Below, in pieces: positions 43,501-51,700 of a DNA stretch of 64,000 nucleotides. The notes beneath the pieces are model-generated. The model did not search any database. It was not told where the DNA came from and saw only the letters and a program-made list of their open reading frames with translations. Origin of the DNA: Pseudovibrio brasiliensis (GTDB taxonomy: Bacteria > Pseudomonadota > Alphaproteobacteria > Rhizobiales > Stappiaceae); NCBI RefSeq assembly GCF_018282095.1, contig NZ_CP074130.1, positions 43,146-107,145 of the forward strand, given 5' to 3'. Made by a program: the position numbers and the translations under genes. Each line of letters opens with the position of its first letter. Position 1 is the stretch's first letter.

Positions 43501-44292
43501 GGCTACGGTGTGTGGAGCAGCAACGATGCTACAGAAAACACGGCGAAGCTCGACAATACCGTTGGCGGGCTGGTGTATGGTTTAGATCGGCAGGTAGGCG
43601 ACAACTGGCGCTTGGGCGCGCTTAGCGGTTACAGCCGTACAGAAGTGAAGCAAAGTGACGGGCAGTCGTCGGGATCAGTGGACACCTGGTCGCTGGGTCT
43701 TTACGGCGGGGTCGAAGCGGGAGCGTCGGCCTTAAGTTTCGGCGCGATCTACAACTGGCATTCGGTGGAAACGGAGCGCAAGGTGAGCTTCACCGGCTTT
43801 TCCAATGACTTGTCAGCGAATTATGACGCGCAGAGCTGGCAGCTCTTTGGCGAGGCCAGCCACAGGATCCAGGCTAGCAAGCTGATGCTCGAGCCGTTTG
43901 CCGGCGTGTCTCATATCAGTCTGGAGACGAATGGCTTCAGCGAAAGCGGCGGCTCGGCTGCCCTTACGGCGGCATCCACTACGCAAAATACTACTTTCAC
44001 GATGCTGGGAGTACGATCCACGTTTCAGGTGTTGGACGGGCTCCATGCGCGGGGTATGGTAGGCTGGCGGCATGCCTTCGGCGATACCAATCCGTCCACA
44101 GTGTTTGCGTTCTCCGGAAGCGATCCGTTCGCGATCACTGGGGCGCCTATCGCGGAAGATGCCTTTGTCACCGAGCTGGCTCTGGAAAGTAAACTCTCCG
44201 ATACTGCTTTTCTCGACGCGTCCTACAACGGCCAGTATGGGGGTGGCACCACCGCGAACGGCTTCAACCTTAGATTGCGCTCGAAGTTTTGA
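37519..44292 (+). CDS. Giant repeat autotransporter (type Va)
   Basis: 2257 residues. An N-terminal signal region (about 23-60, APYLAAAVIASGPLMLSGATSALG) is followed by a ~1900-residue passenger of 50-residue units of the type VEVTGTGSTWDNS...VGxxGxGTLTVSDGG...GYIG...GSTG. Four times this is interrupted by a larger unit containing VLNIGAG and STVEFGDG. A pertactin-like neck and a C-terminal beta-barrel (about 1990-2257, from FWAEGYGVWSS to the terminal Phe in NLRLRSKF) finish the protein. It is likely an adhesin or host-interaction factor. Start alternatives at 37585 or 37594 exist. Confidence 0.88.
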   Translation: MITPPTKTCFDHFLDNLRRGGRMTKMAGVTASRAPYLAAAVIASGPLMLSGATSALGQTWEGNQSTGWFTGDNWSSNTVPDGTQDVHIDITTPNPVNVTNKTTNGTAEVGRLYVGQDGEGTLTVSDGGAVSSTHGHIGFASGSTGTVEVTSAGSIWDNSVDLFVGDYGDGTLTVSGGGTVSSTWGYVGNHNGSIGGVEVTGAGSNWQISETLYVGEGGDGNVVVSDGGTVNGTNGYIGGNDGSTGSVEVTDAGSTWDNSGNLVVGEHGDGALMISDGGTVNGTNGYIGGNDGSTGTVEVTGTGSTWDNSNYLFVGFRGKGTLTISEGATVSVSGATQLGTDSTSSGVLNIGAGSGETAAAPGTLDASTVEFGDGTATLVFNHTDETGAYQFDADLSSTGSGTHSIVHESGRTDLSGNSANFTGTTQVDGGTLSVSGALGGSDGYIGYESGSAGTVEVTGIWENSGTLFVGRDGEGTLTVSDGGAVSSANGYIGFNNGSTGSVEVTGVGSNWDNSNVLFVGERGDGTLTVSEGGAVSSVYGIIGGVSGSTGTVEVTGTGSTWDNSNDLFVGVGGKGTLTISEGATVSVSGATQLGTDSTSSGVLNIGAGRGETGAVAGTLDTSTVEFGDGAATLVFNHTDETGTYQFNADLSSTGSGSHLIVHESGWTDLSGNSANFTGTTQVDGGILSVSGALGSSDGYIGYESGSAGSVEVTGTWDNSGSLRVGDAGDGTLTVSDGGTVSNESSHIGHASGTTGTVEVTGTGSTWDNSVNLIVGNGGEGVLTVSDSGAVISTLATIGNFFGSTGIVEVAGTGSTWENSSNLFVGEEGDGTLTISEGGAVSNAHGYIGYESGSTGTVVVTGTGSTWENSGNLVVGEHGDGALMISDGGTVSASGAIQLGAHSTSSGVLNIGAGSGETAAAPGTLDASTVEFGDGTATLVFNHTDETGAYQFDADLSSTGSGTHSIVHESGWTDLSGNNASFTGATHINGGTLSVSGSLGGTYGYIGYDSGSTGTVEVTGTGSTWGNTADLIVGEEGDGTLIVSGGGAVSNTDGIIGNISGSTGAVEVTGTGSTWNNADRLTVGFNGDGTLTVSDGGTVSNTIGVLGDSSGSTGTVEVTGTGSTWDNSADLIVGDYGDGILTVSDGGTVSNTIGVLGDSSGSTGTVVVTGTGSTWDFAGPLYVGASGGGTLTVSDGGSVNNTDGYIGLASGSTGTVEVTGTGSTWDNSSVLIVGEEGDGTLTVSGGGAVSNTAGIIGNISGSTGTVEVTGTGSTWDNSSVLIVGEGGEGTLTVSDGGAVSNTAGIIGNISGSTGAVEVIGTGSTWDNSSNLIVGEGGEGTLTISDGGAVSNEASIIGGGSDSTGIVEVTGTGSTWDNSGHVTVGERGDGTLTISDGGAVSNEAGIIGNISGSTGSVEVTGTGSTWDNSGDLVAGVFGEGALTVSDGGTVSNEAGIIGVNNGSTGSVEVTGTGSIWDNSGDLVAGVSGDSTLTVSDGGAVSNAHGYIGYDSGSTGTVEVTGTGSTWDNSLGLTVGRDGEGTLTVSDGGAVSSANGYIGFSSGSTGAVEVTGTGSIWENLDPLFVGASGGGTLTVSDGGAVSNATGYIGAGSGSTGTVEVTGTGSTWENSGWLFVGHDGDGTLTISEKATVSASEAVVLGSYSTGFGVLNIGAGSGETAAAAGTLDTSTVEFGDGTATLVFNHTGEIGAYQFDADLSSTVSGTHSIVHESGWTDLSGHSANFTGTTEVDGGTLSVSGALGGMVKINTGGTLAGTGTLSGPLIVNSGGTVAPGNSIGTLTTTDTVIFETGSTYQVEIDEAGNSDLIATTSTATINGGTVAVSGELGSNTTYTIMTAEDGVTGEFDALDTAFVDNTLSYDANAVYLTSTHVVDFCEYAGTANQTAVACIGLDSLDTSHDLAQAILALTTAEEARAAYDALSGEIHPSLKGALVDNSQRNIAAVNRRLLTIFPDHDEMASTVTHSDVSTTAENANGFWAEGYGVWSSNDATENTAKLDNTVGGLVYGLDRQVGDNWRLGALSGYSRTEVKQSDGQSSGSVDTWSLGLYGGVEAGASALSFGAIYNWHSVETERKVSFTGFSNDLSANYDAQSWQLFGEASHRIQASKLMLEPFAGVSHISLETNGFSESGGSAALTAASTTQNTTFTMLGVRSTFQVLDGLHARGMVGWRHAFGDTNPSTVFAFSGSDPFAITGAPIAEDAFVTELALESKLSDTAFLDASYNGQYGGGTTANGFNLRLRSKF

Positions 44293-44370
44293 GAGTAATT
44301 AGCTGAATCTTGCGCATGAAATGGGGAAGCTGAGATCATTGTACTCAAATTGAGATATGTTGACAGTGCC

Positions 44371-44397
44371 TCACCCGATTGCCACAGCATCGGGTGA
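44371..44397 (+). terminator. Hairpin after the autotransporter
   Basis: TCACCCGAT-TGCCACAGC-ATCGGGTGA is a perfect 9-bp stem ~80 bp after the stop. There is no T run, so termination is only likely. Confidence 0.4.
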
Positions 44398-44538
44398 AGG
44401 GCACGACAAAGGAAAGACATTTCAATCCCTGATCCCAAGTTTCAAGGCCAAGAAACGTTCTTCTCTGGGGAGCTATAACACCTCATCAACTGAAGAGTTC
44501 GATAGGTCCAAATGACCAAGTCGGACTACTCCAGGATC

Positions 44539-44664
44539 AGTAGTGGCACCCGCCATTCAGTATGCAGCAATTTCCGCTTCAAGATCGACCTTGAGCCCAG
44601 CCAAATAGGCCTGTGCAACATGTCCGGTTGGGTGACTGTGTTCCTCAAAGATCCCAGCGCCGGA
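44539..44664 (+). pseudogene. Fragment of a DUF3560 gene (C-terminal end)
   Basis: The + frame reads GTRHSVCSNFRFKIDLEPSQ then GWVTVFLKDPSAG. This aligns with the end of the intact protein at 6199-7605 (GTRLSICGKFRFKICLDPNY ... WVAVFLTDSKAHP). The rest of the gene is absent. It shows a second leading-region module once existed in the accessory part. Confidence 0.65.
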
Positions 44665-44777
44665 AAAAGTAACCATCAACCTTGAGGATAACACAGGCGC
44701 ACAAATCAACCTGTTCGCCCCAGTCGACTAACTAATTCCCGAGGTCTTATTTAAAGGACTTTGGCTGGAGTTATTCA

Positions 44778-45104
44778 TTGCTTACTACCGCACCCAAATT
44801 TTCTTCAGCTTTTGTTGTTTTAAAGCAAGGTATCCATCTGGCAACCTTCAAGGTGAGAGAGCGAAATTTAACGAGCCTTGTTGTTCTAACGCTGCCAACA
44901 GGGGAAAATGTCAAGGAAACCAGCGCTAGCTCCACAGAGCCAGAGCGCACCAGCAAAACCATGGCCAGAGCCGCCCGCCGACTGATGAATAGCGAGCTGG
45001 AGCTTTCAAGCGATCTGGTCACAGCCTTGATCCTTGCCTCCAACAACCCCGAAACAGCAATTGAAGCTCTGCGAAACCACGAGCATATGGTTATTGAGAT
45101 ATAG
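44778..45104 (+). CDS. Hypothetical protein (uncertain)
   Basis: 108 residues from a TTG start. The composition is plausible: a beta-rich N-terminal half and a helical C-terminal half (TMARAARRLMNSELELSSDLVTA). It follows the DUF3560 fragment by 113 bp and may be another remnant or survivor of that module. No family recognised. Confidence 0.4.
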   Translation: MLTTAPKFSSAFVVLKQGIHLATFKVRERNLTSLVVLTLPTGENVKETSASSTEPERTSKTMARAARRLMNSELELSSDLVTALILASNNPETAIEALRNHEHMVIEI

Positions 45105-45419
45105 GGGCACGGAAAAATTTGGCCCTTGGTTCGCCTCCAGGCAAACCTTTTACTTCACTAATAACGGCATGCCCCTCCTTATAAGCTAGGACATGTGTAT
45201 TTGCTAAGGGGCTCTAGGTTGATAAGCGTTTAGCACACCCAACATGTCAGCCAGATGCGCTGCCTTGATCTTCTTCCGTTTTGACCCTGAGGAACCGCTG
45301 CAAGATCTTGTGCCCCCGCCAGGTCGAGATCGTTGCCTGCCTGTTGGCAAGGCCATCCCTCAGTCCTCGCAGTGAGGCATACTGTTGTGTGTTGATCGTT
45401 CCATCAGGAGCAGCATCCA
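45105..45419. other. Spacer without a supportable gene
   Basis: Contains short frames only. It runs into the IS110 fragment. Confidence 0.4.
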
Positions 45420-45600
45420 TGACCAAGATTACTACAGATGGCCTCGATCTGGCAAAACTGTGTTTAGCTCACTGTGCCGATGAGGCCGCTACCCCGGTTG
45501 TCCGTAAGCAGCCGTGGCTCTCACAGGTCTTAAAAGTCTTCTCGAACCTTCTATCTGCTTAGTCGAGCTTGAAGTTGCACCAGAACGCATTTCTAGGGGC
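45420..45600 (+). pseudogene. IS110-family transposase N-terminal fragment
   Basis: MTKITTDGLDLAKLCLAHCADEA then VVRKQ...SQVLKVFSNL resembles the RuvC-like N-terminus of IS110 transposases (GIDVAK...HGVD, then VLxFFxxLP). Continuation in another frame (PSICLVELEVAPE, for PCLVGLEAC) shows a frameshift. The remainder is missing. Confidence 0.5.
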
Positions 45601-45785
45601 GAAAAAAAAAGTTCTCCGCCGCGAGGTGAGGTTGATCCCCCCACAAAATATGAAACCGTTTGTCAAAAGCCAAAAGAACGCGACATGCTCTTGTTAGGGG
45701 GCGGGGAGCGTAATCATATGGTTATCGCAACTCTTAGTTATAAATCTTTGATGTACTCATCTCACTTCAGGACCTGATCGTTTTG

Positions 45786-45955
45786 ATGTGAAATGACGTA
45801 GAATTTGTCGGCGCATGTTCAGGAACACTCGTCAGTTTTGGTATGGCTTCTCGAAAAGCGCAAAATGGTACCGGCGAAGTGCTTCCGGTTCGGATGGACA
45901 GTTTTATGCGCAACATGTTCATGCAGAACTGTCACTCCCACTTATTTGGGTTGAA
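45786..45955 (+). repeat. Inverted ~165-bp repeat, right copy
   Basis: Partner of 37330-37493 in opposite orientation. It starts TTGATGTGAAATGACG and includes ATTTGTCGG and TATGCGCAAC. No terminal duplication is evident. Confidence 0.5.
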
Positions 45956-46101
45956 GTGGTGGAGAGTAAAAGTTGACAAATAAATCAGAGAAAAAAGTAT
46001 TCTCTTGCTTACTTCTGTCGCTCATTTCATCTGGTTCGAGCCATATTTGTCAAATTTTCCAGTTATTTCATGAGGTGAAAGTACTTGGTCCCTCCCCCTG
46101 A
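45956..46101. other. Short spacer before repeat copy b
   Basis: No gene visible. Confidence 0.3.
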
Positions 46102-46165
46102 ACCTTCACAACAGAACGAAATCGAAGGATTTATTGCTATTAGCGATGAGGCAGAGGAGGAGGAA
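46102..46165 (+). repeat. Dispersed ~60-bp repeat, copy b
   Basis: ACCTTCACAACAGAACGAAA, then TCGAAGGATTTATTGCTATTAG, followed by a GAGG-rich stretch. Best matched by copy c at 47061. Confidence 0.5.
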
Positions 46166-46455
46166 TTTGGTCTCTTTTACGAGAAACATCATTGGTCAAA
46201 ATATTGAGCAAATCTTGGATATAAGACTATACGAGTCGCATATCATGCTAGAGGCGGCGACGGTTGTCATCAACGCCAAGTGAATGAACTAGCGTTTTGA
46301 GCGGTAGTGAGTAACTGGCGTAATGCAAGGGTCGCCAGCAACACTGATTGGAAATCAATCAGAGATCTGATGTTTTTCGAATGGACTAACAGTTGCCCTT
46401 TGTTGGATGAAACTTGATAGAGTTTCCGGCGTAGCTTTATTGCAGAGCTCTACCA

Positions 46456-46995
46456 CTATGTATATGGATCCTCTATAACAATGTGGGACAGTTCTTTATT
46501 TACAGAGTGAATGTAGTTTGTTGCCCAGCTCAGGCCGTAGACAATTGTAGCACAGCCAAGCGCGTAAGACAGTGCAGTGTGCAACTCCGCTAGAAAATTT
46601 ACTCTTTCCTCATGAACCCAACTCGCCACAGTAAGTCCCAAAGAGCTGCTAAGTCCTTCATTTACCAGAAATCTCACACCACCAACGAGAGGCAAAATTA
46701 CAAGGAGAGCAAATAGCACTGTGATTGATAGGGTTAAAAACCAATGATGCGATTTATTGAGAAGCCTGCGCTTTTCTACAAAGTAAAGTAGAATAAGCTT
46801 TCCAAGAATGGCGATCAAAAGTCCCATACCCCAATATGCATGGTAGCGCATGTAGCCCGATGCGTCGCTCTCCGTTACCTTTTGTTCGAAAAAACCAATT
46901 CCGAGCAGAAACTGAAAAGCACCCAAAATCAGAATTGCCCAGGTAAAGGTCTGAGATAGGTTCCTGATTTGAGTATTGTAATCTGATAGCTGCAT
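46456..46995 (-). CDS. Four-pass membrane protein, unknown function
   Basis: 179 residues with an AGGGAGAG ribosome binding site before the ATG. Four hydrophobic segments at about 18-36, 52-72, 85-107 and 141-162. No recognised family. Flanked by copies b and c of the ~60-bp repeat. Confidence 0.65.
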   Translation of the reverse strand: MQLSDYNTQIRNLSQTFTWAILILGAFQFLLGIGFFEQKVTESDASGYMRYHAYWGMGLLIAILGKLILLYFVEKRRLLNKSHHWFLTLSITVLFALLVILPLVGGVRFLVNEGLSSSLGLTVASWVHEERVNFLAELHTALSYALGCATIVYGLSWATNYIHSVNKELSHIVIEDPYT

Positions 46996-47060
46996 TGCTC
47001 TCCCTTATTTTAGAATCCTACTTTTCGGCATTTTCATTTGCAGAAATGAATTAGACTCTG

Positions 47061-47125
47061 GACTTTCACAACAGAAAGAAATTGAAGGCTTTATTGCTAT
47101 TAGCTATTTGCTATGAGGTGGTGGA
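47061..47125 (+). repeat. Dispersed ~60-bp repeat, copy c
   Basis: ACTTTCACAACAGAAAGAAA, then TTGAAGGCTTTATTGCTATTAG, followed by CTATGAGGTGG. Confidence 0.5.
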
Positions 47126-47602
47126 GGATGAGGTATATCGAGTTCAGCTGGCAGCATAAAGCCTGTCCACTGTTAACCGGAATGCGGTAGGTCTTAGCGG
47201 AGGATTATGGGCGAACAGTCGAGAATGACGGGATCGGAAGAACCAGGTAGCGTGCGTGGGAAGCAAAACCCGTAAATAAGATTTGGATCTGATCTTCGTA
47301 CTATCCATAAGGGCCCGCGGTAGGAGATGCTGCATACAGAGGTCGGATACACGTAGGAACTCGACCGCATTCACTCAATCCGACGAAAAAACCGCTTGCA
47401 TTTCCAGGGGTGCCCACACACACGCTCGATCCAGTTGGGCCTTTTACCTTCTTGCGATCAGGAAGATTGAAGCATCTGTCCATAAGGCATTGCCTAAAAA
47501 CAGCAGAGCTTGAAATTGCTGATCAAGCTGATTTGGAGGCTAAGTGTTTGCATGAAATGGTTTTGGTATAATTAGAATGAAATAACGTGTAACATTTGAG
47601 GT
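47126..47602. other. Spacer, possibly transposase relic
   Basis: Minus-strand frames contain Arg-rich shards (PNWIERVCGHPWKCKRFFRRIE) loosely like an IS transposase C-terminus, with stops. No intact gene. Confidence 0.3.
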
Positions 47603-47986
47603 TTATTGCTTAGTTACTTCTGTTTTTGCGTTAATCTTATGTGAGTGTAGGACATCTACGAATGCGTCGCTTCCGGCAAGCAGTGCACCTTCAAATCTGA
47701 ATGGTAGAAACTCAGAGATACTAATTCGCCAAGAGTTCTCGTCTTTAGTTCTACTGCCAATTCCTCTTGCAGAAAGCAAATCAGAAAAGATTGGATTGAT
47801 ATTGGAGATCTTGATGAAAACTGTTGAGTGTCCTTGATTTTGTTTAATGTCGAGGTTTGAAACTGATGCATCAATTGCAGAATTCCAAGCTAGTTCAAGA
47901 ATAGCGTTATAGTAAGATAAATGATCAAATTTATTGCCTATTTCGGAGTTAGGGAGTCTTAGATTGGATTTAGTGTATCTAAACAT
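47603..47986 (-). CDS. Hypothetical protein downstream of the Rhs-like gene
   Basis: 127 residues, soluble, mixed alpha/beta, no known family. It is the first same-strand ORF after the Rhs-like gene (gap ~720 bp). Immunity genes usually lie immediately downstream of such toxins, so it is a weak immunity candidate. The ribosome binding site is poor. Confidence 0.45.
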   Translation of the reverse strand: MFRYTKSNLRLPNSEIGNKFDHLSYYNAILELAWNSAIDASVSNLDIKQNQGHSTVFIKISNINPIFSDLLSARGIGSRTKDENSWRISISEFLPFRFEGALLAGSDAFVDVLHSHKINAKTEVTKQ

Positions 47987-48194
47987 GCTTTTTGCTTAAT
48001 ATTATCTTATCTGGAGAGCTATTTGACGTAATCAGAATGAATGCCTGTCTTCCAAAATAGTGTGTCCTGCATTTAGCGTGGTGAGCAATCAAAATACGTC
48101 TTAATTGCGCGCGAGAGTGTATTGAGATGCTAGAAGTTGCGCACTTTTAATAGATATTTCATTAGTTCTATGAGCCTTTGGTAATTGGAAGTAT

Positions 48195-48250
48195 AGACTT
48201 TCACAACAGAAATAACTTGAAAGCTCTATAGCTAAAAGGAAAGAGGCGGA
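48195..48250 (+). repeat. Dispersed ~60-bp repeat, copy d
   Basis: GACTTTCACAACAGAAATAA, then CTTGAAAGCTCTATAGCTA. More diverged than b and c. Confidence 0.45.
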
Positions 48251-48626
48251 GGTGGGTGAATGCAAGCTCTACTGCAAAAGAAGCCTGAAATTCAACGAGA
48301 TCATTTTTGCTCCAATTTGCGTTACGCCTGAGCTTGAAAGAAGCACTCTGAAGTTGGGCAGCAATTGGGGGGGAGCGAGCAATGAAGTCTTGTGGTTCTT
48401 GGATAAAACTATCTCTTTATGGGCTCTGAGGGCGGAGAAAGGCTGGTACCGTCGCTTAAACACTCATAAAAACAGACAAGCTCAACAAGTGGCTACTCAG
48501 GTAGTGGATAGTATGTCAAGTAGAACCGGTTTCACAATAAAATGTCGACTACACGCACATGCGTAAAGTGAGTTCAGTCGAACTGTCGACGAGGACGAGA
48601 ATCTTACTCAAAATATTTTGGTAATG

Positions 48627-48653
48627 CCCCTACTGGCGAAGAGCCGGTAGGGG
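48627..48653 (-). terminator. Hairpin downstream of the Rhs-like gene
   Basis: CCCCTACTGGC-GAAGA-GCCGGTAGGGG is an 11-bp stem with one wobble, 57 bp past the stop of the minus-strand Rhs-like gene. No T run is present. Confidence 0.45.
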
Positions 48654-48709
48654 CAAAAGGGATGTCTTCATAAAATGACGATTTCAGAGAAGTTACATTT
48701 CAAAGTCAA

Positions 48710-51700
48710 TCAAAGTGCAGCACCTATCGCCACAATCTCTGCCACGTCTTCAACTACTTCAAGAGCTTCCCCTGCAGCAGCACCTTCCTCAACAACACCC
48801 GCAGCTTCTCCTGCGTCAGCTGCTTCTCCTGCATCGGCAGCTTCTTCTATATCAGCAGCTTCGTTTGGATCAGGTTCAACAGCTTCGTCTGGCCCATCAT
48901 CATAGCGGTAGTCCAGATTAACAAGTTCGACTGCTTCAGGGGCGTCCTCTTGACCGAAATATTTTTCTTTAGCCCTCTCAAAATACTTATAGTAATCACA
49001 ACTCGCAAGACCAAATACCCCAGTGCCAATGGCTGTATAACCCAATGCATTATGATCGATAACTACCCTGGCTCCACCAAGAGCAACGGTGGTTGATGTA
49101 AAAAAGGTGCAGGCCCCTTGCTGAGGTGTTATCGGTGCATGTCCTGTAGGGTCCGTATACTTTATCGGATTGTTGAGGACGTAAGCATAATTATTGAGGC
49201 CATCAGGTGTCAGAGGACCGGCTGCAACCTGAGTATCGGCACTGACAAAGCGCCCTGAGAAGGTGTCATAGTGGCGTGCATTAAAGTCGTATAGGCCTGT
49301 GGCTTTTGAATACTCCTTACCACCAAATAACGGACGAAACTTATCGTGATCGGCAGGGGCGATGCTTGGAGTGCCCCAGGGGTCGTATGTCACTCTGGCG
49401 TAGGTCGCGCCGGTTTCTTTAGTTACCACTTTGGTGCTGGCTACTTGATCACGGTGGAAAATGAGTGACTGCGGTTCCGCTACTTCGAATGCTTTCGACT
49501 CGAATGAAACCTCTGTTCCAAGAGCGTCAATCAACGCTCGGGCGTCCTGCTCAGGCAGTGGCTCGGTAAGCGCAGCAAACTTTCCCTCGGCGTCGTTTAG
49601 ATAGACAGTATATTCTGCCCCCCCACCGTTGGAAAGAGTGACCTCATAGTCGGAGGCCAGGTACACGACTACATGGTCGACGGTGCTTCCATCATTTTGA
49701 TAGACTGTTTTGACCACACGACGTCCGAAGGGATCATAAGTCGAGCGCTCATGAGTTTTTTCATTGAGTTTCGTTTCGAGCAACCAGCCCTTGATGCTGT
49801 ACTTCAGCCCTAAGCTTGTGTCCAGATTATCCCCGGTTTTGCGTTCCGTCATCTCTCCGTTTGTATTGTAAATGGCGCTGAAAATTGGATCTGCATCAGC
49901 AGTCCCGTTTTGAACCTGGTTACCTTCATATACAAACTCCACACCGTCGCGAGCAATCAGATTGCCAGCGTCATCATAACTGTAGAGGCCCTCCGTTGAG
50001 CCGCTGACGCTCTTCAAACGCCGGAACATATCGTAGACATACTGTACGCTTGTATCGTTTTCAGCTTCACCAGTGTGACCGGTGCAGGCAAGCTGGCCGG
50101 AGTTACCACTGTAGTTGCAGTCCAGAATAGTTTCGATATCCCGGCGCTGGTTCCATCCAAAGGCTTCATTAACAAGTATGGTACCGGCCCCATCGGCAAC
50201 CCTGTGTGATGCCAGCAAGCCATCTTGCTGGTAGGACCACATCTCGCTGGTCTCGTTGCCGTAAACTGCTGCTTCAGGTTGGTTGTAGGGGTTATATTGA
50301 GAGAGCTCAAGCCAAGTATCAAAGCTCTCTCCATCTGCTGCATATGCAACTTTGCTAAGTTGGCCATTTTCCGACCAGTAATTCATTTGAGCTACAGGTC
50401 GGGTACCGTTGACCCGTGGATATGACCGCGTTAACATACGCCCCAAAGGATCATAACTTAACCCAAATGCTTGTTTGATACGGTTCCCCAGCAGCAGGTC
50501 CCTGGAGATTGGGCGAGACCATGAATCGTAGCTGTAGTTGTAGCTGATCGCAGGCTCATCAGGCACTGTAATACTTGCTGTCGTTAGATGACCCAAGGTA
50601 TTGGTATAGCTTGGATCAGCGGCGGCATCGTAAGCCATAATCAGGGACGCTTGCAGGGTCCCATGGGGTGATGAACATAAGTCGACCGGTGCACCTTGCG
50701 GGGACTTCTCGTAGAGCTTTTGACCCGTTAAGCGTCTCAGAGGATCCCAGAACAACTTGGCGGTTTGGCCCAGGCTGTCACCTATCCCACACAAATTGCC
50801 ATGGACATCATATTGATAGGTCTTAGTGCCTGCGCCGCTGTCACTGCGCTCAATCACGCGACCAAGACTGTCGTATCTCAAACTGTCTATGACCGAGGCG
50901 CCTGATTTTGGCTTTGGATTGGTCACCTGGGTGATCCGAGCCAGTCCATCGCGCTCAATCGTCGTTTTAAGATCTCCGATCTGAGCCATGTGAACCTTTG
51001 CTTGCCGGCCATAATAGCGAAGAGTTCGCGTCTGTGTCATGCTTTCGTCAGTTCCGGCAGCCTGTGTCATTGTCACTGTATTCGGATAGGAATAGGTCCA
51101 AGTTTTTGTTGTCGTGGCAGAATTACCATCCATATCCCAACTTGGTTGGCTTGTTTGCTTTCGGCGGCCCAAAGTGTCGTAGTAATAATTCACCCAGTTC
51201 AAAGGATCGTTTGCAGAAGCCGGCAGAGAGTGGCCACTGACATGAGACGCATCAAGGTACTTGGCTTGCACTCCCTGGGATATTCCTTGATCATTCTGGT
51301 AGCCGACGGCTACTGTCCGGCCCTGGCCATCCAGAATTCGCGTCAATGAAGTCCAGTCGTCATCAGTCCAAGTATTCAGATAATGTTCAACCACACTCAT
51401 TTTATTTTGGTTCGGATCGTTGAGATACTCGTGCTTCTTCGTCGTCGCTAGGTCAGTATTATTGGTAAACTTCGCATCAAGATAAGGATAGAGTGCCTTA
51501 TCAAGGCAGTTGACTGATGCAGCAGAGCCTCCTTGGCGTGGACCCTGAATAGCCGTTGGGCGACCAAAGTCATCAATACAGCTATTGATCAAGTTTCCGT
51601 TGGCATCGCTACTCGCCACCTTAATACCAAACCGGGCATCATAGGCATAGTTCTTTGTCAGCGGTCCCTTGCCAGTGCCGGGATCCGGCGAGGTCACCGT

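Noticed and set aside
48252..48566. 104-residue + strand frame
   Set aside because: No ribosome binding site or recognisable features; lies in decayed intergenic DNA after repeat copy d.
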